From Molossus alvarezi (Eukaryota > Chordata > Mammalia > Chiroptera > Molossidae): a DNA stretch of 64,000 nucleotides. The position numbers and the translations under genes are program-made. This document shows, piece after piece, positions 1-11,955 of the stretch. The DNA lies in the NCBI GenBank assembly GCA_037176705.1, contig CM073893.1, positions 13,330,074 through 13,394,073 of the forward strand. Reading direction: 5' to 3'. Numbering within the stretch: position 1 is the stretch's first letter; each line of letters opens with the position of its first letter. A model generated the notes under the pieces. That model had not been told where the DNA came from, did no database searches, and saw nothing but the letters and a program-made list of their open reading frames with translations.

Positions 1-319
1 GCCTCTGTGAGATCATGGGCAGAAATGAACGCAGCAGTCACACAGATGTTCTCATCCCACAGGCGTGGCTGTCAGGTTCTTACTTCCTTGCATATCAGAG
101 ACCCTCCTCCTCCACGTAGAGCCCTCCAAAAGGCAGTAGGGCTCATTGGACGAGGGAGTGAAACAGGACAGTCTCCAGCCACATGGGGGACACAGTAGAG
201 GTGGCAGGGACAAGGTTTGACTGATGTCACAACACATGGACACACACACACTCGGAGGAGGATTGGTTAGTATAAATTGAGTTTTGCTCTGGCAACATCT
301 CAGATTGTTCAACTTTAAA
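1..319. other. Unassigned leading sequence
   Basis: Nothing recognisable apart from a short CA run near 240-250. Two overlapping open frames on opposite strands (about 63 and 86 codons) show no family motif, so I do not call a gene. Confidence 0.6.
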
Positions 320-330
320 AGTCACTTGTC

Positions 331-580
331 GCCCTGGCCAAGTTTGCTCAATGGTTAGAGCATCAGCCCTCGGACTGGAGAGTCCCAGCTTCGGTTCCTG
401 CTAAGGGCATGTACCTTGGTTACAGTTTGTCCCTGGCCCTGGTTGGGGTTGTGTGGGTGGCAAGCACTTGATGTGTTTCTCTCACATAAATGTTTCTCTC
501 TTTCTCTTCCTTCCTCTCTCCCTCCTGCTCTATCTTAATATAAATGAATAAAATGTCCTCGGGTGAGGATTAAAAAAAAT
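331..580 (+). mobile_element. Ves SINE, derived subtype
   Basis: A tRNA-derived SINE of bats. It opens with a GCCCTGGCC head followed by A-box-like and B-box-like RNA polymerase III promoter blocks, a CT-rich stretch and a short A tail. The tail carries TCCTC-GGGT-GAGGA (556-569), the mark of the derived subtype in this window. It is flanked by AGTCACTTG at 320-328 and 581-589, which I read as the target-site duplication. Confidence 0.9.
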
Positions 581-591
581 AGTCACTTGAC

Positions 592-2499
592 TTTGGCAAA
601 CAAGTAATCCAGTAGTCTTCATCAAGAATAAATTATGTGGGTATTTTTCTTATCTAAAAGTTAATAAGAAACACAGACAACTGCTTTTAAATGTCTAACT
701 AGCTCTATTTCCCCTTCTCTCTGCAAATAAAATTAAATATAGACATGAACATCTAAATTCATCAGCAGGGTGCACAAAGGAACACCAGGAGGGGGAAGAG
801 GAAAGAAGTCTCAAGGTTTTCCACCTGTGAAAAGCCTCTTCCTCTATCACCCTTCCCTTGTCTTCACTGTCCACTTGGTCCTAGAATTGTTTTGTATCTT
901 TTTGTATTTTGTATCTTTCAGACACAAAACTGAGTGACCTTTGCAAATATTTAACCCCATCTCTCTCAACCTCCATTCCATAATCTCTTAAGGCAAATAT
1001 GAAAGCAAACAAACAAACAAACAAAAATGTTCACACATAGCGGGCACCTGGAAATTCAGCTCTACTTGGAAAACTCTGACAAGACTGACTTTATCTTCAG
1101 TGGCATGACCTCTGTCACTTCACCATGGATGTCTCCTTTGATAGTTGGCCCTAGGTGAACCAAGTAATTGAGTTGCTAGGGTGGGAGGAGTACTTTATTT
1201 TGACTAGTCATTCAGGGCCTGCCAGAAGGTAAAAAAAAAAAAAAAAGAGTACTGGGATTTGGGGGACAATAAGCCACAGTCTCACACAAGGATATAAGGT
1301 AAACACTGTATTCCTAAGAAGCACAGAATAGATGGTTCTTCGCTGTATCTGTTCTCATATTATTGCTCCAGGAAGAGGTAATGGGAAGACTTCCTCTTTC
1401 ATTGATATTCAGAAGGTTCACTTTGAGTGTGAGGATAAGGGTCTATGGGCTGAGTAAGAAAGGAAGTCCTAAACACCCAATAATTTTTAAATGATGGGTT
1501 ATGATACATTAATGACTCCAGGATGAGGGAAATTTCCATTGGGCCATATGATTCAGCCCAGTAAGAGTGTCCAATGCCTTCAATATGTGCCAGCTTAGCT
1601 CCCAACCCACAAATCCTCTAGAATTCAACCAACTCCTTCCCAGTGAAAGTTCCTCCCAAGAGAGATGATGAATCACCATTACAGTATTGATACAGCAAAG
1701 GAAGTCTTGTTGTACTGTATGGAATCAGCTTAAGGTTTAAGATTAAAACTAAAAAAAAAAAAAGGATGAAGAATAAAAAAGCATACCAAAGGTACCCTGG
1801 CCTAAGTATCTTTCATATTATATATGGCTTTGTAGTACTAGCATGGACTATACACTTGAATCCTCAAATCCTTAAGAGTTGTCCCTTAACATTGCTACCT
1901 TGTCCCTATTTACAGGCTGTTAAAGTAAATAAAATGTAGGTTAAGTGTAGTGCTGAGTAACATGGTATGTAACATGGGCAAGGAATTCTCACTCTGCAAA
2001 CTGGCAAAGCATCCTCAGACCTCCTGAGCCAACTGTGACCTTCTTGGTGCCTCTTGGTTTTCTTCACCGGCTTCCCCTCCTGCATGTTCCTTGTTCATGC
2101 TGATGTTCCATAGGAGCTGTTACCTTTTCCTTCTTTCATTCATACATGCTCCCCACAAGGGTTATTAAGAGCTGTCGAGGGCTTCAGTTACCATGTACAC
2201 ACTCTGGAAATGTCCAAATTCAGATGTTTGGTCAGCACAGCCTCCTAAACTTCAGTTCACTCAATAAACATGCTGAGGTTATCCACGAGATTTTGATAGA
2301 GAAAAAATACCTATTGTCAAAGAAGTTTGAAAAACATGGAATGAACCTAAGGATTTAGCTCTGCAGGTAAGTCTCCTGGGCAGGCCTGCCTCATCCTCGG
2401 CCTCACGTCCTCTGCTCCCCTCACACATACCCGGTACCCTGATGTGCAAAATCCCTTGCTCTTTCTCCTTCTGAAGCTTTCTTTGTACATGCTGTGTCC
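592..2499. other. Unique AT-rich DNA, no feature recognised
   Basis: Contains an (AAAC)n tract near 1003-1024 and A runs near 1232-1247 and 1752-1763. No exon-like frame, RNA gene or recognisable transposon was seen. Confidence 0.5.
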
Positions 2500-2790
2500 T
2501 CACTAAAATGCCCTTTGCTCCTCACCTCTCACTGAACATCACCTCCGAGAAGTCATCCTGATGCCTGCAGATGGAGACAGAATGTGTGTTCCCATATCTG
2601 AGTCCCCACATCAGTGCCTCCCCGTGCCCCCTTCCTCACTGCAGTTTTATGTTTACATAAACTGTCTGAGTTCCTAGTTGGGAAGAGCTGCAGTTTATTT
2701 ATATGTATTTACTTAGTGGCTACCCACTGCTAGCTCCTAATATATACTTAATAAATATATGTTGAATGAACAAATAAGCAACTGAAATAA
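2500..2790 (+). mobile_element. L2-like LINE 3' fragment
   Basis: A run of sequence resembling the L2 3' end: CT-rich text with a CACCTCCGAGAAG-type block, ending in a TAATAAATATATGTTGAATGAA tail typical of L2/MIR ends. It is old and diverged, so the boundaries are approximate. Confidence 0.55.
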
Positions 2791-2839
2791 GAAACTAGAT
2801 TTAGTCCTTTAAAAAAATCAAAGTTTTTTAAATTCCTAG

Positions 2840-3040
2840 AATGATATGTAATTAATGCCTATGAAGCATCAGGTATTGTTTTAACTATTCACATGAATTG
2901 CTTCATTTAATCCCACAAACCAGCTTCATGAGATAGGTATTATAATTCTTACATTAGTTTTTCAGGTGGGGAAATGAGGCACAATGAGGTGATGTGATGA
3001 CCTAATTCCTACAGCTAGTGACAGGAAAGCCATGTGTGAA
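2840..3040 (+). mobile_element. MIR SINE
   Basis: Matches the MIR order: TTGCTTCATTTAATCCCACA, a GAGATAGGTATTATAATT block, then GGGGAAATGAGGCACAATGAGG and CAGCTAGTGACAGG. Ancient mammalian SINE, no flanking duplication left. Confidence 0.8.
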
Positions 3041-3364
3041 TGCTATGTCCCCTCTTCAGGATGGGCCCACAGCTCACACTGACAGAGAATCATGGTGACT
3101 GTCCTCTGAAACAGATGCATTGAGAACTGCTGAGACCACTTTACCCTGCACTTGAGGGTCCCACAGTGTGGCAACTTTTTAGTTCTGATTCCATTTTGTC
3201 TCCTACCTTTGTCCTGACCTTTGTCCAAGCATTAAGGCTTGCTTCTCAGTTTTCCTGTCTTTAGAAAGGTCAGGGAGAGAAGAGGAAGGGACATGAGCTT
3301 GGAAGAATAGGATCCTGACTATAAGGACAGAGAACCATTTGGACTGACCAACCTTCTCTGAATT
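3041..3364. other. Unassigned sequence
   Basis: Nothing recognised. A minus-strand open frame of about 61 codons has no supporting motif. Confidence 0.5.
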
Positions 3365-3366
3365 TG

Positions 3367-3402
3367 TTTTAATTAATTAATTAATTAATTAATTAATTAA
3401 TT
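3367..3402. repeat. (AATT)n microsatellite
   Basis: About eight or nine uninterrupted copies of the self-complementary tetramer AATT at the A-tail end of an antisense Ves SINE. It probably grew from that tail. Confidence 0.85.
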
Positions 3403-3645
3403 TATTCCTCACCCAAAGACATTTTTGTATTTATCTTCATATAGAGCGGGAGAGAGAGAGAGGGAGGAAGAGAGAGAGAGAGAAACATCGATGTTAGAGA
3501 CACATAGAGTGGTTGCCACACATACAATCCCAACTGGGGCCAGGGACAAACTGCAACTGTGGTACATGCCCTTAGCAGGAACCGAACCCGGGACTCTCTG
3601 GTCCACGGACCGACGCTCTGTTTGCTGAGCCAAACTGGCCAGGGC
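3372..3645 (-). mobile_element. Ves SINE, derived subtype, antisense
   Basis: Reverse-strand Ves: the A-tail side (including the AATT tract) is on the left and the complement of the GCCCTGG head ends at 3645. The TCCTC/GAGGA tail hairpin is present but mutated on one arm. TGTTTTA at 3365-3371 and 3646-3652 is the likely target-site duplication. CG-containing head promoter blocks remain readable. Confidence 0.88.
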
Positions 3646-3652
3646 TGTTTTA

Positions 3653-5599
3653 TCATCTTTAAAATGAATTAATAACACCAGTGTAACATTGGTTGATATT
3701 GGTTATTGTTAAAATAAAATACATATGTGTGAAATATCTAGCTTCACTTCCCTTTCTTCTTTCTATTCTAATTACTTGAGTCTACTCTGCTGTAGGTTTG
3801 AAAACGAAGGCTGTTAGAATCATGCCTAAGATAAGCATTAAACAAGCTTTTGCTACAACATTCTTTGAGTAAGGCACACCAGCTTTAGAACTTGTCTTCT
3901 AGCAGTGGCTTCTTTGCTTTCTTCCTGTTTCTTGTCTGTCTTCCAGATAGATGAGGTTGGATTCTGGATAAGTGAAGGATCCTGGTAGTTATCCGTCTAA
4001 CATGACTCACCACCTGGTGGCAGCACAACACACTTCCTTTATCCCTACTTTTACTTGAGTGTGTAAAAAGGGGTCGCTCTACTTTATGGGCACTCTACTT
4101 CTCAATCTCCTACATTGCTTTTGATGCAAATTATTGCTTACACTTTTGTGTGAGAGAAAACATGGTTTGTGTCTCTTTTCGTGCCCTCATTTATGATGAC
4201 ATGGAGCTTTGCCAAAGCCAAACATAGCACATTTCATTAAACCATTTTCACTGGGAGGTTTTTCTTACACAAAATGATCTACAATTAAAAATGTGGAGAA
4301 ATTTTCCCAATGTGGCACCACTTTTTAAAAGACAGGGACAAAACCTTTATCGACAAAACAATTTATGATGCCAGTAATTTCCTACCTCTGTCCTGCTGTT
4401 GTTGACACTAGCAGGTCTGAAAGGAACCCACTCTGGTCTCCCCACTCAGCCTGTAGTCTCTCTCACATAATGGCCTGTTTTAACTTTAGCCCATAGCTGT
4501 GGAGGTAATTATGCCACAGGCTCAGACGAGCAATTTGCTGTGGAATCAAAGAAGCAATTGGATTCAAAATGAAAAACAATCTCTATGTATGTGAGGGAAA
4601 GAAGCATGATGAAGTGGGGAGGACACAGAGAGTACTGTTTTATGTGTAAGAGGGCTGTGAACAGAAGTTTTGAAATAAAATATTATAAGAGTAAGACAAT
4701 AACATATGAAGTGAATGAAATAATTTTCCTGATGCCCCTCCTTTGCTTCTGAAATATTTTTCTATCACAGCACATGGTTAGATGGTCCCAAATAAGTAGC
4801 TCTTTACAGCTGTTATATTTCCTGTACCCAGCATTCCAAATGAATAATTTCATTTCTTTCATAAAATCTCGAAAAAGAATCACAGACTCCAAGTGTGGAG
4901 ATGTGATCTGAAATTTCATTTCGTCCCATTTTTCTGTCTTCAGGAGGGTTCAAACTGAAACTTTCCCAAGAAAATCAAATCTACATTGAAAATTCCATAA
5001 TAAAATATTTTTCTGAGGCCAAAGACAAAGATTCCCCAAGTGTGAAGGATCAAATATTTTGTCAAGGAAGGAACATGACATCTGGAGTCAGGAGACCCTG
5101 TGGAAGTCTGGACGCTGGGGTTTGTCAGTTCTTGGACTTGGACAAGTCACATGATTCCTCTGCACTCAAAATCAAAGATAATAATCAACATCACAGACTT
5201 GTTCCAGTGATCAAGGGACACAAGGGATATGAAGGTCCTTTGTAAACTGGAGAGTGCTATTCAAATGCCACTTTATATTAGCAGTGCTCACTCAGTCCAT
5301 TTCTCCCTCATTGGGCTAAAAAGTCCCGTCCCACACAGCAGGAGTGCATTCTGTGTGCATAGGCACCCGCTCAGCAGCCTGCAAGGAGGTATGATCTGGG
5401 GTCACAGGGAAGACACAAGACCCACATATACCCAGAAACTTCCTGCCTCCTTTGAGGGAAGTGAATCTGTGCACTTTCCATAGCCCAACCTTGATCTAGT
5501 GCTAGAACTGAGGGGTGAGTGACAGGAGATCCAGATTCAGGCCACTCTCTTGTCCCATGACTCAAGTTTTTTATTTACTTATTTGGTTACTCATTCAAA
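3653..5599. other. Unique AT-rich DNA, no feature recognised
   Basis: Short open frames on both strands (60-85 codons) lack family motifs or codon-use signal. No RNA gene or transposon recognised. Confidence 0.5.
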
Positions 5600-5895
5600 A
5601 TAAATAGTGATTAGAGACACATGCTTTTGAACCATGCAGCCTGGGTTCAAGTCCTGGTTCTGCTCATGATTCAAGAGGTTATTTGGAGATAAATACAAAT
5701 ATTAGCCAGTATTTATCAAGCATTCAGATAGGCCAGCATTGTTCCAAATGTGTATTATTTGTGTATCAACTCAGCTGATTGTCACAATAACTCTATTAAG
5801 TTAGCCCAGTTATGATTCCCATATTTCAGATGATGAAACTGAGGACAAAGTGCTTCAGTAACTTGCTCAAGGTCACTCGGCTAGTGAGTGGCAAT
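5600..5895 (+). mobile_element. MIR SINE copies
   Basis: The left part carries the MIR head (GAACCATGCAGCCTGGGTTC, then TCCTGGTTCTGC). The right part carries the core and tail (ATGATGAAACTGAGGACAAAG, AACTTGCTCAAGGTCAC, GGCTAGTGAGTGGCA). These may be one rearranged copy or two adjacent ones. Confidence 0.75.
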
Positions 5896-5938
5896 CTCCC
5901 ACACACATCATAATTATGGCGAACTCCTCTTAAAGAAA

Positions 5939-6110
5939 TGTGTCAATGTATGTGAAGTGCATACAGTGGTGCAAGCCACTCAGTAAGCACTCAATGACAG
6001 CTACTATTTATTGTTTATTGAGGACCCATTATGAACCAGCAACTTTGCAAGATGCATGCAATATACACAAGTTCCCCAGCCCCATCCCACAACTATCACA
6101 AATAATAGCA
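5939..6110 (+). mobile_element. MIR/L2-like tail fragments
   Basis: CACTCAGTAAGCACTCAATGA resembles a MIR end. It is followed by a TTTATTGAGGACCCATTATG block typical of L2 or MIR starts. Short and diverged. Confidence 0.45.
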
Positions 6111-6854
6111 CCTGCTCTATTTATGTCATGGTGGGTCCAGAAATTAAATCAGAAAGACAATGTATAAATATTTAAGTGTGCTAATGTTAAGTGAAAAGTA
6201 GCCACATTTGGAAGACAGAATCAGCATTAGTTTATTTTAGTTAAATCTGACATGATATCTTTGTAAGAGAAAAAACTTAATCCAAGAGATACATTGTAAT
6301 AACCTTCTTGTTGGAATAAACATCATCTGGTGCTATGGAAGTGTCTGGAACTGCATTTGCCAAAGTAACTGATTTGATTTTGTAGCTCCCAGAGTGTCAC
6401 CTTGACTCCAGCCCTGTTGTCATAACTCTAGGCTTGTTTACTTTCCTCCAGGCAGGACACTAAAAGTGATATAAAATGTCTGTTTTGTTTTCCAGGACTT
6501 GTTGGCCCTGTACTAGAATAGCAGAGGACTAATTTTCTAAACATACAATCAAAATGTACTTGCAAAATACTCTACTAAAGACTATATTTGTTCATGCAAT
6601 TGATATCTACCATTTTGGATTAATTCTGTTACAATGTTTATGTTACAAGGTCACAGAATAAATGCAATGGGGGATCATTCTCCCTTTTATTTCCAAAGAA
6701 TGTCTATAGAAGAAAGCTGACTCTAATACAATTTGTGAAAATATTGAAGAGCACCATGGTTCTTTTAACCCAGCAGGCAAATTTCTGAAGGAGCATAGTA
6801 ACATGCCATTAAGCTCATTTTAAAGGGCATTTCTTGACCACCTACTCTGACCTA
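6111..6854. other. Unassigned sequence
   Basis: AT-rich and unique in appearance; nothing recognised. Confidence 0.45.
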
Positions 6855-7110
6855 AGTTCCAAAATATAATACCAGCTGTGTTATGTTGGACAAGTTATTT
6901 AATTTTTCTGGACTTCAATTTATCTATAATACGAGGAGGGGGGATAAGGAACATGTGAAGTGCATTCTAAGTATTTATTACTTCACTTAATCCTCTAAAA
7001 AATACTGTGAAATAGATGTTGTTGTCCCCGTTATATCTGATGAAACTGAAGCTTAGCTTCTTGACCCACGTTCTCACAGCTGGTAAACAGCAAGGTGCAG
7101 ACTCAAACAC
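6855..7110 (+). mobile_element. Two MIR fragments
   Basis: 6875-6935 carries a MIR head-half (TTGGACAAGTTATTTAATTT, then GACTTCAATTTATCTATAAT). 6985-7105 carries a second core (TCACTTAATCCTC, GATGAAACTGAAGCTTAG, CTCACAGCTGGTAAACAGCA). Both are old. Confidence 0.65.
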
Positions 7111-8495
7111 ACTTTATTCCAAAAGCCTCTGCTCTTTTCCCTTGATCAAAGGCCCAGGACCAGGAAGGATTGCTGCTGAGAATTCAAAAGCCTGAGCAGT
7201 TGGTGCCAGATTTTATTATGATCAACTCATTTGTCCTTATCCTAGTTATTTGGACACTCTGGCCCCAGAATTTCTTGGTATCTGTGTTTGCAGGTCAGTG
7301 CTCAGAGAACTTCTCATAAACAGTTTCAAAATACTAATGCTCTATTTCAAAGGTAAGCAAAGCCAAATTGACTTTAAAGTCAGAAAGTTCTGTTCCCTCT
7401 ACTCGGTGACATGCTTTGCATGCTAGAGGTCAAATTTTCCCAGTGATAAGGGGGCCTTAACTACGAGGAAGTTCTCAAAGCAGGAAAGCTGAGCGTGAGC
7501 ACCACAAAGGTCATCAGTGGAGAGGTGGCCTTGAGAGGAGGGCTTTATCTGCGTGGACTTGCCACTGGGAGTCAGGCATGAGCAAATACACACTACTTTT
7601 GCCAAAGGTTATACACCTAGAGATGCAGCTGACATAACTGGGATTGCTTCTAGCTCTGGTGGTGATGTGTGATAAAGAAGGGATACCAATGTCTAGGCAA
7701 TCAGTGAAACCGAGCCGCTTCCTTTGGGAAGTGCAATGGGGTTTAGTGTCTTAAAATTTAGGACACTTTTATGCTCCTGTTTTCCTCCCCCTTTCTCCTC
7801 TTCCTGTTCCTCTTCTTTTATTACTCTTTTTTTTCCCATAGAACAGCAATCAGTGCATTTTACTCAATCCATCTCATTTAAAGCATATTCTGTTTTATAT
7901 GTTCATAATTCTTATTTCACTAAAACCTCATAAGACATACTGCACACCAAGTCCTACCAGGTTCCACTCAAGGTAATGTGCGCACCTTTTTCTAGCCCTG
8001 TTTGATATTCTCATTGCTGGAAATGATATTCCTTTAGGTCCTGTTCTGTGCACCTGGCCCAGAAAGATGCGGATGAGGAGTGCCACCTCTCTAACCAGGA
8101 TAGTTAGGTGCCTGCAAGGGCAGTGACGGAAGTTGTAAGAGATGTACCTGGGACAAGTACCTAATGAGGTTAGAAAATTACCATATTTAATGGTGAGAGC
8201 CAGCTGTAGTCCATAAAGAAAAAGTATAACAACACTTTAAATTAGAGCACTCTCATTTATTTCTCTAAAACACCATAAAAAGAGTTTGTATTCCAGCAGA
8301 ATAGAAGAGAAAATGCAGAAGAGTGATGGTTCTTGCTCCAGTCTTTCTCCGAGAGCGTCTCCTGACACAGAGGCAGCCAGGTTGGAGTCAGAAGTGCAGA
8401 GGCTGCTCTGAGCCCAGCCAGGCGCTCAGGGCCACTTCCTCTGCCTTCAGGACATGGCAGCTCCAGCCTTCCCCCAGTGCTGGTCTCCCCTTGCT
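7111..8495. other. Unassigned sequence
   Basis: No transposon or RNA gene recognised. A GC-richer patch starts near 8320 and contains overlapping plus-strand frames of 75-87 codons. They lack a recognisable domain, and one runs through the tandem duplication below, so I do not call them genes. Confidence 0.45.
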
Positions 8496-8549
8496 CTTCC
8501 GAGCATCTGAGAAGGCCACCTGCTTCCGAGCATCTGAGAAGGCCACCTG
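8496..8549. repeat. Perfect 27-bp tandem duplication
   Basis: Two identical 27-bp units (8496-8522 and 8523-8549), each starting CTTCCGAGCATCTGAG. Being exact, they look recent or homogenised. The unit is a multiple of three. Confidence 0.95.
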
Positions 8550-8942
8550 ATTGTCCAATACTGGTTGTATTGCAGTTCTGCCAGCAGGTCCGCAGAAGCC
8601 AAGCCGAAGGCCCAGAGTTTAGGCTTAACCCTACGTTCCCCTGTGCTCAGAGACTGCAGCCGAATGAGGACATTCCCTGTGCGAGAGCATTGTGTAAACT
8701 TGGCACCATTGTCATACTTACCCTCATCCTTCTTGGCTAAATGATTTCAGTTCTCAGAGCCTTTCCTGGGAGCCTTCTTTACCAATCCTCTCTGTTGTGC
8801 ATCTGAATACTCCATGAAAAATGTTATTTTCCTTGGTCATGCAGGTCAGATTTGCAGAACCCAAATTCAGCTGACAGATGCTTAGTTCCCAGCTCTATTC
8901 TGTGTCGATTTAGCCTAAAATTCCTTAAATTAAAAAAGAATC

Positions 8943-9197
8943 ACCCTGGCCGGTTTGGCTCAGCGGTTAGAGCATTGGCCTGCAGTCCAGAAAGACCCGG
9001 GTTCGGTTCCTGCTAAGGGCACCTACCTCGGTTTCAGTTTGTCCCCGGCCCTGGTTGGGTCGTGCAGGTGGCAACCACTTGATATGTCACTTTCACATCA
9101 ATGTTTTTCTCTCTCTCTCCCTCTCCCACTCTATCTGAACAAAAAATGAAAAAAATGTCCTCGGGTGAGGATTAAAAAAAAACAAAAAAAAAAACCC
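8943..9197 (+). mobile_element. Ves SINE, derived subtype
   Basis: Head CCCTGGCCGGTTTGGCTCAG, consensus-grade A box (TGGCTCAGCGG) and B box (GGTTCGGTTCC), CT-rich stretch, then the TCCTC-GGGT-GAGGA hairpin at 9158-9171 and a tail broken as A9-C-A11. No clear target-site duplication was found. Confidence 0.9.
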
Positions 9198-10158
9198 AGG
9201 ACCACTCAACTCAATCCCAACCTCCCTCCAGCCCGCATTAGTAGCAGTGTTACATCTGCAGCTGGAAAGGGAGAAGAATCTAATTACATAATCTGGGAAA
9301 GAATCTTTACTGACTGTAGCAAGGTATGAAATATATTACGCCACTGCTGCAGTTAGTATGTGAAACTATTATGATTTCATAAAATGAGCTCAGAATTGAG
9401 AGATGGGAAATCTGGATTCTAGCCTTGTTTTTACCACTTAAAAATAACAGATTCTTAATTGGTTTTTTTTTTTTTCATTATGGACCTCTTTGGAGACCTT
9501 TTAAATTCTTCAGAACCTTAATCATATACACACAAAATTTGAGGGAACAGACAACAAAGCCTGGCCCTCAGGTAACAATCACTCCCTAGTCTTTCTGTAC
9601 TATCTTTCTGGCATTAACACCCACAAAGTCCATAAATCTTGCAGAACGAGGTAAACAATTTAGCCAGTTATATTTTTAATGCTCAAAATGCTGTGTCCCA
9701 TACAGCCTTAAGAGGAAAACATACTAGTGTTGGAAAGTTTAACCAACTGGTAGCTGCATCTTGTTCTTGGTTTTCGTGGAATGCTAAAATTATCCCCAGC
9801 TCCTCGGAGTGTTATACACAGATCCATATGGTTCATATCTTAGCAATCTAGCAATTCATCAATCTGTTTACATAATGATGTTAGATTGATATTTAATTCT
9901 GCTCAGAATCCGTGCCTTGCAAAAGGCTTACAAATGACTGCCCTGTGGAAATAGAATAGATATTGTGCTAAATAGAAACTAGTAATCATTTAGTTACAAA
10001 TCATGGTCCCTTTCTTTTAATTTACATACATAACCTTATATTTACACACACAGATAAAGCTGGCTATGTCAGAGCCCCCAACATTGACAAATAAGTAAAT
10101 GTTAAATGTTAAAAATTTTAAACAGCAACTAAATTTCTGGATATAAACAGACTCAAGT
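9198..10158. other. Unassigned sequence
   Basis: AT-rich with a T run near 9462-9473. Nothing recognised. Confidence 0.45.
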
Positions 10159-10171
10159 AAAAATGTATGTA

Positions 10172-10420
10172 GCCCTGGCCGGTTTGGCTCAGCGGTTAGA
10201 GCGTCGGCCTGCGGTCCTGAGAGACCCGGGTTTGGTTCCCGCTAAGGGCACGTACTTTGGTTGCAGTTTATCCCCGGCCCTGGTTGGTTGTGCGGGTGGC
10301 AGCTACTTGATGTGTCCCTTTCATGTCGATATTTCTCTCTCTCTCTCTTCCTCTCTCTCCCTCCCACTCTATCTGTACAAAAAATGGAAAAATGTCCTCA
10401 GGTGAGGATAAAAAAAAAAA
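10172..10420 (+). mobile_element. Ves SINE, derived subtype, with target-site duplication
   Basis: Complete element bounded by AAAAATGTATGTA at 10159-10171 and 10421-10433. The A box TGGCTCAGCGG is intact and the B box is nearly so (GGTTTGGTTCC). The 3' hairpin TCCTC-AGGT-GAGGA lies at 10395-10408, directly before the A tail. Confidence 0.95.
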
Positions 10421-10559
10421 AAAAATGTATGTAAAGTGAATTAACAGCTATTAACATACAAATAAAAAGTGTGCTCTTAATCTCTTTTTCTACTTGTTTT
10501 TATTTAATGGTATATGTCATAGTGGTTTTTAAAATCTATCAACAATAAATAACCTTTTT

Positions 10560-10795
10560 GTCCAGCCAGTGTGGCTCAGTGGATTGAGCGAAGTTCCATA
10601 GACTGAGAGGTCCCAGTCTGGTGGTCTGATTCCTAGTCAGGGCACCTGCCCAGGTAGCTGGCTCAATCCCCAGTAGGAGGTATGCAGGAGGCAGCTGATC
10701 AATGTTTCTCCCACATTGATGTTTCTATCTCTCTCTTCCTTCCTCTCTCTCTCTCTCCAAAAAAATCAATAAAAACATATTAAAAAAATAAAATA
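10560..10795 (+). mobile_element. Ves SINE, classical subtype
   Basis: An older Ves copy 140 bp downstream of the derived one. Its 3' end is the classical AATCAATAAAAACATATTAA form, not the hairpin tail. The body has GGCTCAGTGGATTGAGC, GGCACCTGCCC and CCCCAGTAGGAGG blocks. It is more diverged than its neighbour and no duplication is visible. Confidence 0.88.
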
Positions 10796-11229
10796 AAATT
10801 AGCAGCCTTTTCCCCTGCTTCTATAGTTTCATAGAATCTTAAAGAGGGAAAGGATTTGAAAGGTGGTTTATGCTAGCTTCTAACCCAGTACAAGAATCAC
10901 CTCTTTACACCTTAACATATAGTTATGTGAGCCTCTGCTTGAATACTGCTAGTGATAGGAAACTCACTTTTGTACAGATCTATAGTCAGGAAGATCTTCC
11001 TTATATCAAGCCAGAATAGACACCTGGTAATTTCCATGGCAGATCTAATCCTAAACTTGTCCTTTTTCTTCTTCAAACTAGATCCTTCTATGATCCCCAT
11101 TCTAATTAATAGAACCACTGATCAACCACTTAAAAAACAGGCCTCACACATTTCTCTCTTCCTTGTTCCGTTGCTTACCAAAACCTAGGTAAGTCAGTCT
11201 TTCTAAAATTGCCTTTTGGGTCTGGTGCT
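10796..11229. other. Unassigned sequence
   Basis: No family recognised. Overlapping open frames of 68 and 78 codons on opposite strands are not supported as genes. Confidence 0.4.
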
Positions 11230-11690
11230 TCTCTCTTTTCCAACAATTTTATTATCTCTTTCTTGGATTATTGCAAGTTAATAACTAATCATTCTGTCTC
11301 TAATTTCACCCTTTGTTATTCACCACGCAAATGGAATCAAGTCTTCACTCTGTAAAAGCCTACACTTAAGCCCTTGAACACTAGACTATGAAGCTGCCTC
11401 CCCTCCATGGCCAGGCTCCAGCTTAGCTGCTCAGCTGTTTATTTCCCTTCCCATTGCAAGTTGAAGCCCTATAGAAATATTGGCGTTAGTTCTCTGAACA
11501 TGCAATCATAATTGATATCCTTATGCTTTCATGAATTTTGTTAATTTGCCTGAAACACTGTTTTCCTAACCTATCTAGTGATGTTCCTAGCATCCCATCC
11601 TTCCCTGAGCCCCTCACACAAAGCTTATTCCTGCCCTCTTTTTGCTTCCACTGAAACTTCTGTCCATCCCAGTGGCAATAAGTATTGCTT
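11230..11690 (+). mobile_element. Possible L2 LINE fragment
   Basis: Pyrimidine-rich text with L2-like order (TGCCTGAAACACTGTTTTCC, then CCATCCTTCCCTGAGCCCCTC). Weak similarity from memory only. It could be unique sequence. Confidence 0.35.
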
Positions 11691-11861
11691 TTAGTGACAC
11701 TTATTTAAATGTTCACAGCCCCCCTCCATGGAATGAAAAGCCCATGAATTCATCCATGTGGGGAGCCTGGGGAAATAGCACACTGTCTGACTCAGGAGGC
11801 AGGAGCTCCCTCATCTGTAGCTCTGCTCTGCTGGTCTCTGCCTGTTTTTTTCAGGCAAGAA

Positions 11862-11955
11862 GGAAGGCAGGAAGGCAGAAAAGAAGGAAGAGAGAAAGAC
11901 GAAGAGAGGGACAAAGGGAGGGAGGGAGGGAGGAAAGAAGAAAGGAAGGAGTAGA
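11862..11955. repeat. GGAA/GGGA purine-rich low-complexity tract
   Basis: A 90-bp purine strand of AAGG, GGAA and GAGA units, with a (GGGA)4 core at about 11915-11931. That core fits a G-quadruplex pattern on the plus strand. Overlapping frames of 60-105 codons on both strands are products of this low complexity. Confidence 0.85.
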
